This document shows, in pieces, positions 48,229-57,068 of a stretch of DNA of 64,000 bases. The notes below the pieces were generated by a model. That model was not told the DNA's origin and did no database searches. It saw only the letters and a program-made list of their open reading frames with translations. Position numbers and translations under genes: made by a program. This DNA comes from Blastocatellia bacterium (GTDB lineage Bacteria > Acidobacteriota > Blastocatellia > UBA7656 > JADIYM01): assembly GCA_016705245.1 (NCBI GenBank), contig JADIYM010000025.1:1-64000 (forward strand), in the 5' to 3' direction. Each line of letters opens with the position of its first letter. Within the stretch, counting starts at the first letter, position 1.

Positions 48229-48978
48229 CTAAATCCCCGTCCCGCCATCGACGAGCACGACCTGGCCGTTCACGTACTCCATTTCTTCCGACGCGAAGTT
48301 CACGATGATCCGTGCGATCTCGGCCGTCGACGCCGGCCGCCGCAGCGCGACGCGTTCGACCATCTTCGCGAGATATTCCACGGGGAGCCCGCTAGTCATG
48401 TCCGTCTCGACGACTCCGAGTGCCAGCGTCACGCACGTCACGTTGCGACGGCCGAGCTCGTTCGAGAGAGCCTTCGTGAATCCACCGAGTGCGGCCTTCG
48501 ACGCCGAGTAGTTCGTCTGGCCGACAAAACCCGCCACGCCACTGATGGATCCGATGTTCACGATCCGGCCCTTGCGCTGCTTCACCATCACCCCGGCCAC
48601 GTGTTTCGTGATGTTGAACACACCCTTCAGGTTCGTCTGCATGACCTCATCCCAGTCCGATTCCGTCATCTGAAGGATGAGCTTGTCGCGGACGATTCCC
48701 GCGTTGTTCACGAGCACGTCTATGCCGCCGAAGGCTTCCTTGACGCTCGCGACCAGAGCCTTCGCCGCCTCGAAGTCCGAAACGTCCGACTGGATCGCCA
48801 TCGCCGTGACGCCGTACGTCTCGGCCTCGACACGAACGGCCTCGGCGCTCTCGGCGCTGCTGGCGTACGTGAAGGCGACGTTGGCGCCACGCTTGGCAAA
48901 CTCGAGGACGGTAGCCCGTCCGATGCCACGCGATCCTCCCGTCAACAGGACGCGCTTTCCGCTGAAGTCTCCGCTCAT
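48229..48978 (-). CDS. 3-oxoacyl-ACP reductase type SDR (FabG-like)
   Basis: A 249-residue short-chain dehydrogenase/reductase. The cofactor loop is TGGSRGIGRATVLEF, NNAG is in VLVNNAGIVRDKLILQM, and the catalytic Ser/Tyr/Lys are in NIGSISGVAGFVGQTNYSAS followed by KAALGGF. The end reads NGQVVLVDGGTGI. The length and sequence fit FabG, the NADPH-dependent keto-reduction step of fatty acid synthesis. Here it stands beside an acyltransferase rather than other fab genes, so a specialised acyl pathway is possible. Confidence 0.9.
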   Translation of the reverse strand: MSGDFSGKRVLLTGGSRGIGRATVLEFAKRGANVAFTYASSAESAEAVRVEAETYGVTAMAIQSDVSDFEAAKALVASVKEAFGGIDVLVNNAGIVRDKLILQMTESDWDEVMQTNLKGVFNITKHVAGVMVKQRKGRIVNIGSISGVAGFVGQTNYSASKAALGGFTKALSNELGRRNVTCVTLALGVVETDMTSGLPVEYLAKMVERVALRRPASTAEIARIIVNFASEEMEYVNGQVVLVDGGTGI

Positions 48979-49007
48979 CGTTCTCTCCCTCTACCGTGGA
49001 ATGTGCA

Positions 49008-49802
49008 TCAATCGTACAACCTCCGAAGCTCGTCAAGCGCATGCTGAACGGCCTTGCGCGCCCCCTCGAGCCCCTCGTCGTCGGCGTTTAGCCCGACGTC
49101 GATGGGTGGCGCGGCGATGGCCATTGCCCGCGAGAAGGGCTTCGGAATCTGGAACCGGTCCCACGAACCTACCTCCCAGTATTTCTCCAGAATGAGCGAG
49201 ACCGGGAGTATCGGGTTGCCGGTCTTTCGCGCGACGGAGGCAGGCCCGGGCTTCACGACATAAAGCGGTCCCTTCGGTCCGTCGACGGTGAATGCAACCT
49301 CGAAGCCGGCGCGCATTGCGCGATTGAGCCCGATCAGCGCGCCGACGGCGCCTCGCGTCGACGATCCGCGCGCCGCGCCGTATCCGTATCGCTGGATACA
49401 GCGCCCAATCCACTCGCCGTCGAAACTCTTGCTCGTCATCACGACGATGTCGCGGCGCCGCCAGAACCAGGTCGTGGCGAGGATTCGATTGTGGAAGAAG
49501 CAGTAGATCGGCAGCCGACCCGACCGGTAGATCGCATCCAGATGTTCTGCCCCGCGGAACTCCCACCGCAGTGTCGGACCGATCATCGCGATGAGCGCCT
49601 GGCAGGCGATCGCCGCGACCCGAATCGTGAGCCGCTGGGTAAGAGTGTACTCGTCGAGCGGCCCCGGCCGGTAGAACTCTCGGACACCTTCGTGTGCGTC
49701 GCCCGGGGGCAAGGGAGAGGCCGGTACCCGAATCCCTTTTGCGGGCTCCGTGTACCGGCCGTTCGGTGCAGCCGTTGGTCGTGTGTCTGGCCGGGCGTGC
49801 AT
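49008..49802 (-). CDS. DUF374 family lysophospholipid acyltransferase-like protein
   Basis: A 264-residue protein. The motif set is that of DUF374 proteins, relatives of glycerolipid acyltransferases: CFFHNRILATTWFWRRRDIV (HxxxxD-like region), MTSKSFDGEWIGRCIQRYGY, GAARGSSTRGAVGAL, VAFTVDGPKGPLYVVKPGPA and NPILPVSL. It probably transfers an acyl chain to a lipid A-like or phospholipid acceptor in the inner membrane. ATG 49802 lies 26 bp past the pruA stop; the longer frame overlaps pruA. The fabG-like gene follows on the same strand. Confidence 0.85.
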   Translation of the reverse strand: MHARPDTRPTAAPNGRYTEPAKGIRVPASPLPPGDAHEGVREFYRPGPLDEYTLTQRLTIRVAAIACQALIAMIGPTLRWEFRGAEHLDAIYRSGRLPIYCFFHNRILATTWFWRRRDIVVMTSKSFDGEWIGRCIQRYGYGAARGSSTRGAVGALIGLNRAMRAGFEVAFTVDGPKGPLYVVKPGPASVARKTGNPILPVSLILEKYWEVGSWDRFQIPKPFSRAMAIAAPPIDVGLNADDEGLEGARKAVQHALDELRRLYD

Positions 49803-49828
49803 TCGCCGAGGCGCCTTGGGGGCGCCGC

Positions 49829-51388
<1,560 letters not shown>

Positions 51389-51563
51389 GGCGCTTTGGCG
51401 CTCCTTTCTCTGGAGGCGGCGCGGTTTCCCGGCGCCGGCGTGCAGTGTGCGGCCGATTCGGCCGTCGTGCGAACCCGGATTTGTACCACACGGTCCGGTG
51501 ACTCGGAAACGGGCAGTCGGGGCCGGATTGACGCCTTGGTGAGCGCCGGCCTATCCTGACGGC

Positions 51564-52184
51564 ATGGTGACGAAACGAGGCGACGGTCGACTGCCAAAGC
51601 TCGCAGCCCTGGTGCTGATCGGGCTCGCGGCCGCAGTCGGCACGGCGTTGGCGCCGGATGCCGGGATGGCGTCATCGAAGGGGCCGTTCGGCGGCTTCAC
51701 GGGAGCGCCTGGCGAGGACACGTGCAGGCACTGCCACGATTCGTTTCCGCTGAACGTGCCGGGCGGACTGCTGACGGTCTCGGGGTTTCCCGAGGTCTAT
51801 GTGCCTGGCGAGACGTATGCGGTGACCGTGATACTCGCCAGCGACAGCGGTGAGGTATGGGGCTTCGAGGCGACGGTGCTGTCGGACAAGAGGAAACGTG
51901 CGGGCAGGCTGATTGCCGTCGACCGCGATACAACCAAGGTTGTTCCAGGCGTCTTTCTGACGACGCGTGAGTACGTCGTGCAGAAGAAAGCCGGATCGTA
52001 TGACGGGCAGCGCGGCTCGGCGACCTGGACCTTCAACTGGAAGGCTCCGAAGAAGGACAAGGGTCCCCTGACGATTTACGTGGCCGGCAACGTCGGCAAC
52101 GACAACGAGCAGAAGACGGGCGATTTCATCTACGCCGTGCAGGTCACGTCGCAGCCGGCGGGCGATATGAGCCGCGAGCGGTAG
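51564..52184 (+). CDS. Secreted Reeler-like protein with CxxCH motif
   Basis: A 206-residue exported protein. After a signal peptide (LAALVLIGLAAAVGTALAPD) comes GFTGAPGEDTCRHCHDSFPL, with CRHCH able to bind one c-type haem. The rest is a beta-sandwich resembling the Reeler/choice-of-anchor V type (VSGFPEVYVPGETYAVTVIL, GSATWTFNWKAPKKDKGPLT). It may be a small electron-transfer or redox protein. The last codons and TAG (52182-52184) are inside palindrome C. It is transcribed divergently from pruA. Confidence 0.75.
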   Translation: MVTKRGDGRLPKLAALVLIGLAAAVGTALAPDAGMASSKGPFGGFTGAPGEDTCRHCHDSFPLNVPGGLLTVSGFPEVYVPGETYAVTVILASDSGEVWGFEATVLSDKRKRAGRLIAVDRDTTKVVPGVFLTTREYVVQKKAGSYDGQRGSATWTFNWKAPKKDKGPLTIYVAGNVGNDNEQKTGDFIYAVQVTSQPAGDMSRER

Positions 52185-52265
52185 CGAGCGTCCCACGGAC
52201 AGTGTTGCGGAGAAGATCGCCCCGGTAGCACTGTCCGTTGGACGCTCGCTACCGCTCGCGGCTCA
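52168..52265. repeat. Long inverted repeat, family C copy 2
   Basis: Arms 52168-52205 and 52229-52265 contain AGCCGCGAGCGGTAGCGAGC. The left arm provides the stop of the plus-strand CxxCH gene (52182-52184). The outer end of the right arm provides the stop of the minus-strand anti-sigma gene (52265-52263). Both convergent genes thus end in the same palindrome. Confidence 0.95.
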
Positions 52266-53528
52266 TTGCCTGCCGACGATCGTTACCGTGATGATTGAAC
52301 GCTCTGCCCGGGCTGCGAGGCTGCGACGCTCGCGCTCGAGCGACTCCTTGGACGACTTTTTCGACTTGCGGGTATCGGCAGGCGCGTCTTCGTTCTTCCG
52401 TTCCTCGGCCATTTCGTCGTTGATCTCGGCGAGTCTGCCCGAAAGGTCGATGGCCGATCGCCGCACTGACTGTACGTTTCCGACTCCGCGCAGTCGCGAG
52501 ATCGTCCGCTCGAAATTCTCGGCCGGCACGCTGATTTCCACGGTCACCGTATCCCCGTCACTGTCCTTGGACCGCGTCCATCGCTTGGTGACCGAACCGT
52601 TCTCTGCACGGGCCGCCGCCGCCACGCGGTCTGCAATGCTCGCTGCTTCAGTTCCTGTGATCGCGACGTCGGCGCGGTGAACTACGGCGGATTCCGACTC
52701 GCGACGTCCGGCGCTTCTCGCGGCCGGTTTCGGTGCAGCCGGCGCGGCCCGACCAGCCGCGATTTTCGAATCTGCCTTTCCGCCAGCGTAATCGTCGCGG
52801 CCGGGCGCGACCGCGGCCTCGGCGGGCTCGGATGCCGGCGGTTGCGCAAGCGCTCCAGGTCCCGTGGCCGGCGGCGGCGCTGGAGCCGGTTGCTCTGCCG
52901 CGGCCGCGGCCTCCCCGCCCTGGCCAGCGCTGTCCCCCGTCGTAACGTCGGTCACATTGGCATCGGCCTCGGTTTGACCGACGACGCCCGATTTCTCCGG
53001 CGCGGTCTGTTCGTCCACAGGCTTGTCCGTCTCGGAGTCTTGCGAGTCACCGGCCGGCGCGTCGCCCGCCGACTTCGAGGCCGGATCACTTGACAGCGGA
53101 GTTGTGCCTTCCGCCGCGCGCGGCGCACCCGGCGCGGTAGCCGACTCTCCGACGACCGGAGCATTGAGGCCGCCCTTCTCGGACGGCACGTACCGGGGGA
53201 GTATTACGAGACCCGCGACGGCAGCAAACAGCGCAATCCCGGCGACCGCGCCGTACCGGCGCACGAGGTCTCTCCAGCCGCCCGAGCCCGGTGCGGATGA
53301 AGAGGGCGGAAGGCCGACCCGGTCCAGCAGTTCGCGCGCCGTCGGAAGTGCTTCCGGCTCCGGCGCCCCCCATTTCTCGAGCGCCCCGGTGACGTCCTTC
53401 AGGTCTCCGATCGTGCGATGGCAGTCCACACAGCCGACGATGTGCTCCGCGACGCGGGCGCGCCCGGCCTGGTCGAGGTCGCCATCGACCCACGCCAGCA
53501 GCATGTCGTCTTTCATTCCGCAGTTCAT
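52263..53528 (-). CDS. Zinc-finger anti-sigma factor with DUF4349-like C-terminus
   Basis: A membrane protein of about 421 residues. The N-terminal anti-sigma zinc finger has DDMLLAWVDGDLDQAGRARV and AEHIVGCVDC (HxxxCxxC). One membrane helix follows (GAVAGIALFAAVAGLVILPR). A long Ala/Pro/Asp-rich linker leads to a C-terminal DUF4349-like domain (VAITGTEAASIADRVAAAAR, then TVTVEISVPAENFERTISRL) with a charged coiled coil. ATG 53528 is preferred over the open frame to 53618, because the sigma gene stop lies at 53554. It should hold the ECF sigma factor until an envelope signal releases it, with the DUF4349-like part as likely sensor (inference). Confidence 0.85.
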   Translation of the reverse strand: MNCGMKDDMLLAWVDGDLDQAGRARVAEHIVGCVDCHRTIGDLKDVTGALEKWGAPEPEALPTARELLDRVGLPPSSSAPGSGGWRDLVRRYGAVAGIALFAAVAGLVILPRYVPSEKGGLNAPVVGESATAPGAPRAAEGTTPLSSDPASKSAGDAPAGDSQDSETDKPVDEQTAPEKSGVVGQTEADANVTDVTTGDSAGQGGEAAAAAEQPAPAPPPATGPGALAQPPASEPAEAAVAPGRDDYAGGKADSKIAAGRAAPAAPKPAARSAGRRESESAVVHRADVAITGTEAASIADRVAAAARAENGSVTKRWTRSKDSDGDTVTVEISVPAENFERTISRLRGVGNVQSVRRSAIDLSGRLAEINDEMAEERKNEDAPADTRKSKKSSKESLERERRSLAARAERSIITVTIVGRQ

Positions 53529-53553
53529 CGTCGTCTCCGCTTCTGCCCTTCCG

Positions 53554-54162
53554 CTACCGACCCGGCGACCGCATCGGAATGACGCGCCCGCCGTGATCGT
53601 CTCCACTTTCCATGCCAAGCAGCGGCTCGAGATGCCGCCGCAGGTCCAGCTTTCCCCGGAAGATCCGCGACTTTACTGTTCCGACCGCCACTCCCGTGAT
53701 CTCCGCAATCTCTTCGTAGCTCAGTCCCTGGTACTCTCGAAGCACGATAGCTTCGCGCTGTTCCGGATCGATCTTGTCGAGTGCCTCGACGACGAACGCC
53801 GCCTCCTGATGCAAGCTGGCCTGTCCGTCCGGTCCAAGTGCACCGTCTTCGACGTCGACCGTCGATCCATCCTCGCGCTCCAGCGAATCGACCACGCGAA
53901 AGTCGGCCCGGCGCGCTTCGCTTGCGCACTGGTTGAAGGCGATCCGATAGAGGTAGGTCTTGAACGACGCCTCCTGCCTCCACGACCCGCGTGACCGTAT
54001 CAGTCCCATGAACACCTCTTGCGTGAGCTCTTCCGCTCGCGACGCATTCACCAGCCGCCTGAAGACGTACTGGTAGATTGACCGACGATACCGGCCATAG
54101 AGCTGCTCGAACGCCGCGTCATCGCCGCCCTGAAACGCGGACATCAACTCCTCGTCGGTCAT
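53554..54162 (-). CDS. ECF RNA polymerase sigma factor
   Basis: A 202-residue ECF sigma factor. Region 2 is FEQLYGRYRRSIYQYVFRRL and ASRAEELTQEVFMGLIRSRG; region 4 is LDKIDPEQREAIVLREYQGL with SYEEIAEITGVAVGTVKSRI. ATG 54162 was chosen because homology starts there; the open frame further upstream runs through palindrome A. It is followed 25 bp later by its anti-sigma gene, the standard sigma/anti-sigma layout. Confidence 0.95.
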   Translation of the reverse strand: MTDEELMSAFQGGDDAAFEQLYGRYRRSIYQYVFRRLVNASRAEELTQEVFMGLIRSRGSWRQEASFKTYLYRIAFNQCASEARRADFRVVDSLEREDGSTVDVEDGALGPDGQASLHQEAAFVVEALDKIDPEQREAIVLREYQGLSYEEIAEITGVAVGTVKSRIFRGKLDLRRHLEPLLGMESGDDHGGRVIPMRSPGR

Positions 54163-54267
54163 TGCGGGGCCCCCCACGCATTCACGCGTACTATCGTACA
54201 CTGCGAAGGAAAGTTCCCGGCTGGCGAAAAAGAGTAAGGGCGCGTGCTGACGCCGGTGCTGCACCCT

Positions 54268-54350
54268 CCGCGCCTCGGTGCCTCCGCGTCTCGGTGTGCG
54301 AAGCTCTTCAGACGCTTCGCACACAGAGGCACGGAGGCTCGGAGTCACGG
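54268..54350. repeat. Long inverted repeat, family A copy 6
   Basis: Imperfect arms carrying TGTGTGCGAAGC and CCTCGGTGCCTCC and their complements lie between the sigma gene start (54162) and the stop of the Glu/Leu dehydrogenase gene (54365), both on the minus strand. Confidence 0.85.
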
Positions 54351-54364
54351 TGTGAAGTCGCCGC

Positions 54365-55576
54365 TCAACCGATGCGTGCCTCTACGATTTCCGCGGCGGC
54401 CGCGCGAGGCGTGATGCCCTTCGACCTCGAGAGCACGTGAATCGCGGGGATGTTCTTGGTGACCGCCGTGATGATCCGGGCGACCGCAGCCGGAATTCGA
54501 AGCGCGTCGAGTGGGTTCTGAAGTTCAGCCCAGCCCTCGGCGCCGCCGATGACTCCGCCACAGTTCACGATGTAGTCCGTGCCGACGATGACGCCGTGGT
54601 CGTGCAGGTGCTGCTCGGCCTCGTCCGTAAGTGGAGCGTTCGCGGCTTCGAGGACGAGCTTCGCGCGCATGGATTTCGCCGTCTCGAGGTCGATCGAGTT
54701 CGTTCGAGCCGCCGGCACCACGATGTCGGCCTCGAAAGCGAAGACGCGCTTGAGCTCGGCCTTGCCGGCGAAAACCTGCACCCCGGGCTGGTCCGTCTCG
54801 ATGATCGACTTCCCGGCGTCTCGAAGAGCGAGCAGCCTGGCGAGGTCGAGGCCATCCGGATGGTGGACGACGCCGCCATAGTTGCGCGTGGCGTCCGGCA
54901 GATCGCTCGCGGCGATGAGCTTCACGCCGTCCTGGGCTGCGAAGCGCGCGAGCGCGGCGCCGACGTTGCCAAAGCCCTCGACCGACATCGTCGAGCCGGC
55001 GACCGACGTGAGTCCGTCGACGAAACCGCCCTCGACGAGCAACTTGAGCGTGTGCATCACCCCGAGCGCCGTCAATCCGAGCTGGTCGAGTGGAATTCCG
55101 TCGGTTCGACCGATCGAACGCGCATTTTTCCTGAAGATTATGTCCATATCGCGCTCATCGGTTCCCATGTCTGGACCGGGAATGTACTCGGCGTACGGCG
55201 CGACGCAGTCGGCATACCATTCGATGAGCTCACGACGTTGCGGCGAGCCCTGCGGGAAATCGACGGGGTTGGCGACGATCGCCGACTTCGCACCGCCGTG
55301 CGGAATTAGGGCCGCCGCGTTTTTCCAGGTCATCGCTCGGGCGAGCTCATAGACTTCGCGCGGGGTGACATCGGGCGCGAATCGGCATCCGCCGATGGCC
55401 GGACCGCGGGCGATGTTGTGCGTCACGAGGATCGCCTTCGCGCCGAATTTCGCGTTCTCGAAAGCGAGAATATGCAGCGGGCCAAACGTGTCGACATCGC
55501 CTCGGACGACCGATTCTCGGTCAAGTTCGACGCCGACGCCGACGCAGACATCCCTCTGGGGATTCGCAAGAGCCAT
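54365..55576 (-). CDS. Glu/Leu/Phe/Val dehydrogenase
   Basis: A 403-residue oxidative-deamination enzyme interconverting an amino acid and its 2-oxo acid with NAD(P). Family signs are the substrate and catalytic Lys region ALIPHGGAKSAIVANPVDFP, the GPDMGTDERDMDIIFRKN segment, the cofactor loop SVEGFGNVGAALARFAAQDG, and the C-terminal NAPLTDEAEQHLHDHGVIVG followed by IVNCGG. The sequence does not fix whether the substrate is glutamate or a branched-chain amino acid. GGAGGTGACC precedes ATG 55576. With pruA nearby it would extend proline and glutamate catabolism. Confidence 0.92.
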   Translation of the reverse strand: MALANPQRDVCVGVGVELDRESVVRGDVDTFGPLHILAFENAKFGAKAILVTHNIARGPAIGGCRFAPDVTPREVYELARAMTWKNAAALIPHGGAKSAIVANPVDFPQGSPQRRELIEWYADCVAPYAEYIPGPDMGTDERDMDIIFRKNARSIGRTDGIPLDQLGLTALGVMHTLKLLVEGGFVDGLTSVAGSTMSVEGFGNVGAALARFAAQDGVKLIAASDLPDATRNYGGVVHHPDGLDLARLLALRDAGKSIIETDQPGVQVFAGKAELKRVFAFEADIVVPAARTNSIDLETAKSMRAKLVLEAANAPLTDEAEQHLHDHGVIVGTDYIVNCGGVIGGAEGWAELQNPLDALRIPAAVARIITAVTKNIPAIHVLSRSKGITPRAAAAEIVEARIG

Positions 55577-55880
55577 GGTCACCTCCGGAACGGTATTGCT
55601 TTCCGGGACGAGGGGCACGCGGGGTCGCTCCGGTCGCGTTCCCGTGTCACCGCCGGACCAATGAACCTACCGGGCGCCGAAACGACGCGTCAAGGCGGGC
55701 GGAATTCGCGTTGCGAGGACACTTTCTGTTCGATTGACCCGTCCGCGACGCACAACGATTGACCCAGAACCCGGAGCGCAGCGACGATCCGTCGTTCGAC
55801 CGCTGGAAGGCAACGGCCAAAGCGGCGATCCGCGACGCAAACCCACGTCCAACGGTTCGGACCGGGTCCTTGGGCGCTTG
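55577..55880. other. Intergenic region with repeat fragments
   Basis: No gene is supported here. At 55761-55785 GACCCAGAACCCGGAGCGCA repeats the start of the 86-bp unit found at 43986. At about 55817-55834 CCAAAGCGGCGATCCGCG resembles one arm of palindrome family B without its partner. The rest holds the 5' region of the dehydrogenase gene and the 3' end of the next minus-strand gene. Confidence 0.6.
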
Positions 55881-56543
55881 CTACTCCTTCCCGTAGATCC
55901 GGTCCAGCCGGCCAAGCTCGCGCTGCCGTACCTCTCCGCTCAGGTACGCGATGTCCTTGATGTTCTTCAGCGTCGAGTACGCGTGCTCGAGAACGCCAAC
56001 CGTTCGGTCCTTCGAGAAAAGCCCTGTCGCGACTTTTGCGGACTTGAGCACAATACCGATCAGGGCCTGGTGACTCACGTGATGCGTGAAATGCAGGCTC
56101 TCGATGATCATCTCGATCTGCCGGACGCGTTCGTCGTAGTTGTCGATATCGCGATAGATCTTCTCGTACTGCACCTCGGTGAAGGCCAGCGGAATGCCAT
56201 CGTCGAGAATCCGCTGCGCGACGATCTCGTCCAGCTCGTCTGTAAGCTTGTGGAGATCGAGAAGGCCAATCAGTCCGTGATAGATCTCGTCTCCGAGCAG
56301 GTGCCGGAACTGACCCGTCAGCCTTCGAAAGCTCTCGTTGCGCTCCGTGAAATCGCGCGCCGAGTAGATCTCAGTCGCGAAGAACTCGCTGAACGGGCCG
56401 TACTCTTCCGACATCCGCAGATCGCGGAAGTCACGCTTCAGCCGGCGAACCTGGAAGTCCTGAACCGCCGTCTTGGCCTCGTCGAGGGACGCATCAGTTT
56501 TCACGGGAGCCGTCGTTTTCTTCACGGTGTTCAATCTAGACAT
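55881..56543 (-). CDS. Helical protein of unknown function
   Basis: A 220-residue soluble protein with no signal peptide or membrane helix. It is almost entirely charged and helical, for example FQVRRLKRDFRDLRMSEEYG, LLGDEIYHGLIGLLDLHKLT and ERVRQIEMIIESLHFTHHVS. It has no Cys or obvious enzyme motif. I do not recognise a family. It is divergent from the S-adenosylmethionine decarboxylase gene, 138 bp from it, so it could be linked to that operon. Confidence 0.7.
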   Translation of the reverse strand: MSRLNTVKKTTAPVKTDASLDEAKTAVQDFQVRRLKRDFRDLRMSEEYGPFSEFFATEIYSARDFTERNESFRRLTGQFRHLLGDEIYHGLIGLLDLHKLTDELDEIVAQRILDDGIPLAFTEVQYEKIYRDIDNYDERVRQIEMIIESLHFTHHVSHQALIGIVLKSAKVATGLFSKDRTVGVLEHAYSTLKNIKDIAYLSGEVRQRELGRLDRIYGKE

Positions 56544-56681
56544 GGCGCTGTCGGTCAGGCAACCAGGTTAACCCATGCCTCGCTGGAAGCCGGGCTTGTC
56601 AAACGGCCTCGGTTGCCGCATCCTCTTCGCGTTTGTGTTGGATCCGACCTGTGTATGGTGAGCCTTCGCCCTGAGAGTACC

Positions 56682-57068
56682 ATGGAGAGCAACGTCGGGA
56701 TCGAGTGGGTTGTCGATGCGGTCGGATGTGTGCCTTCGGCGCTCAGGGATGTGCGTGCCCTCCAGGACGTGGTCGCAAGGGCAATCGACGAACTGGGACT
56801 GATGGTGCTCGGTGAGCCCTCGTGGCACGTCTTCGAAGGACAGGGCGGGGTGACCGGTCTCGTCATGCTGACCGAATCGCACCTTGCCGTGCACACGTAT
56901 CCCGAGGTCGGCGTCGCGACGTTCAATCTCTACTGCTGCTCCAGACGGCCCGACTGGCCGTGGGCCGATCGGCTCGCCGAGCATATCGGGGCCGAGGCCG
57001 TCGAGGTGCGCACAATCGTCCGTGGCGCGATGTGCGAAGCATTCGGAGCGGAGCCCGTCGCTCGATGA
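56682..57068 (+). CDS. speH: S-adenosylmethionine decarboxylase proenzyme
   Basis: Makes decarboxylated S-adenosylmethionine, the aminopropyl donor for polyamines. The small prokaryotic form (about 128 residues) has the self-cleavage motif in MLTESHLAVHTYPEVGVATF; cleavage before the Ser gives the pyruvoyl group. ATG 56682 gives the usual family N-terminus (ESNVGIEWVVDAVGC); an in-frame ATG lies at 56655. Its stop overlaps the DUF4178 start (ATGA). The spermidine-synthase-like gene at 59462 would use its product. Confidence 0.93.
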   Translation: MESNVGIEWVVDAVGCVPSALRDVRALQDVVARAIDELGLMVLGEPSWHVFEGQGGVTGLVMLTESHLAVHTYPEVGVATFNLYCCSRRPDWPWADRLAEHIGAEAVEVRTIVRGAMCEAFGAEPVAR

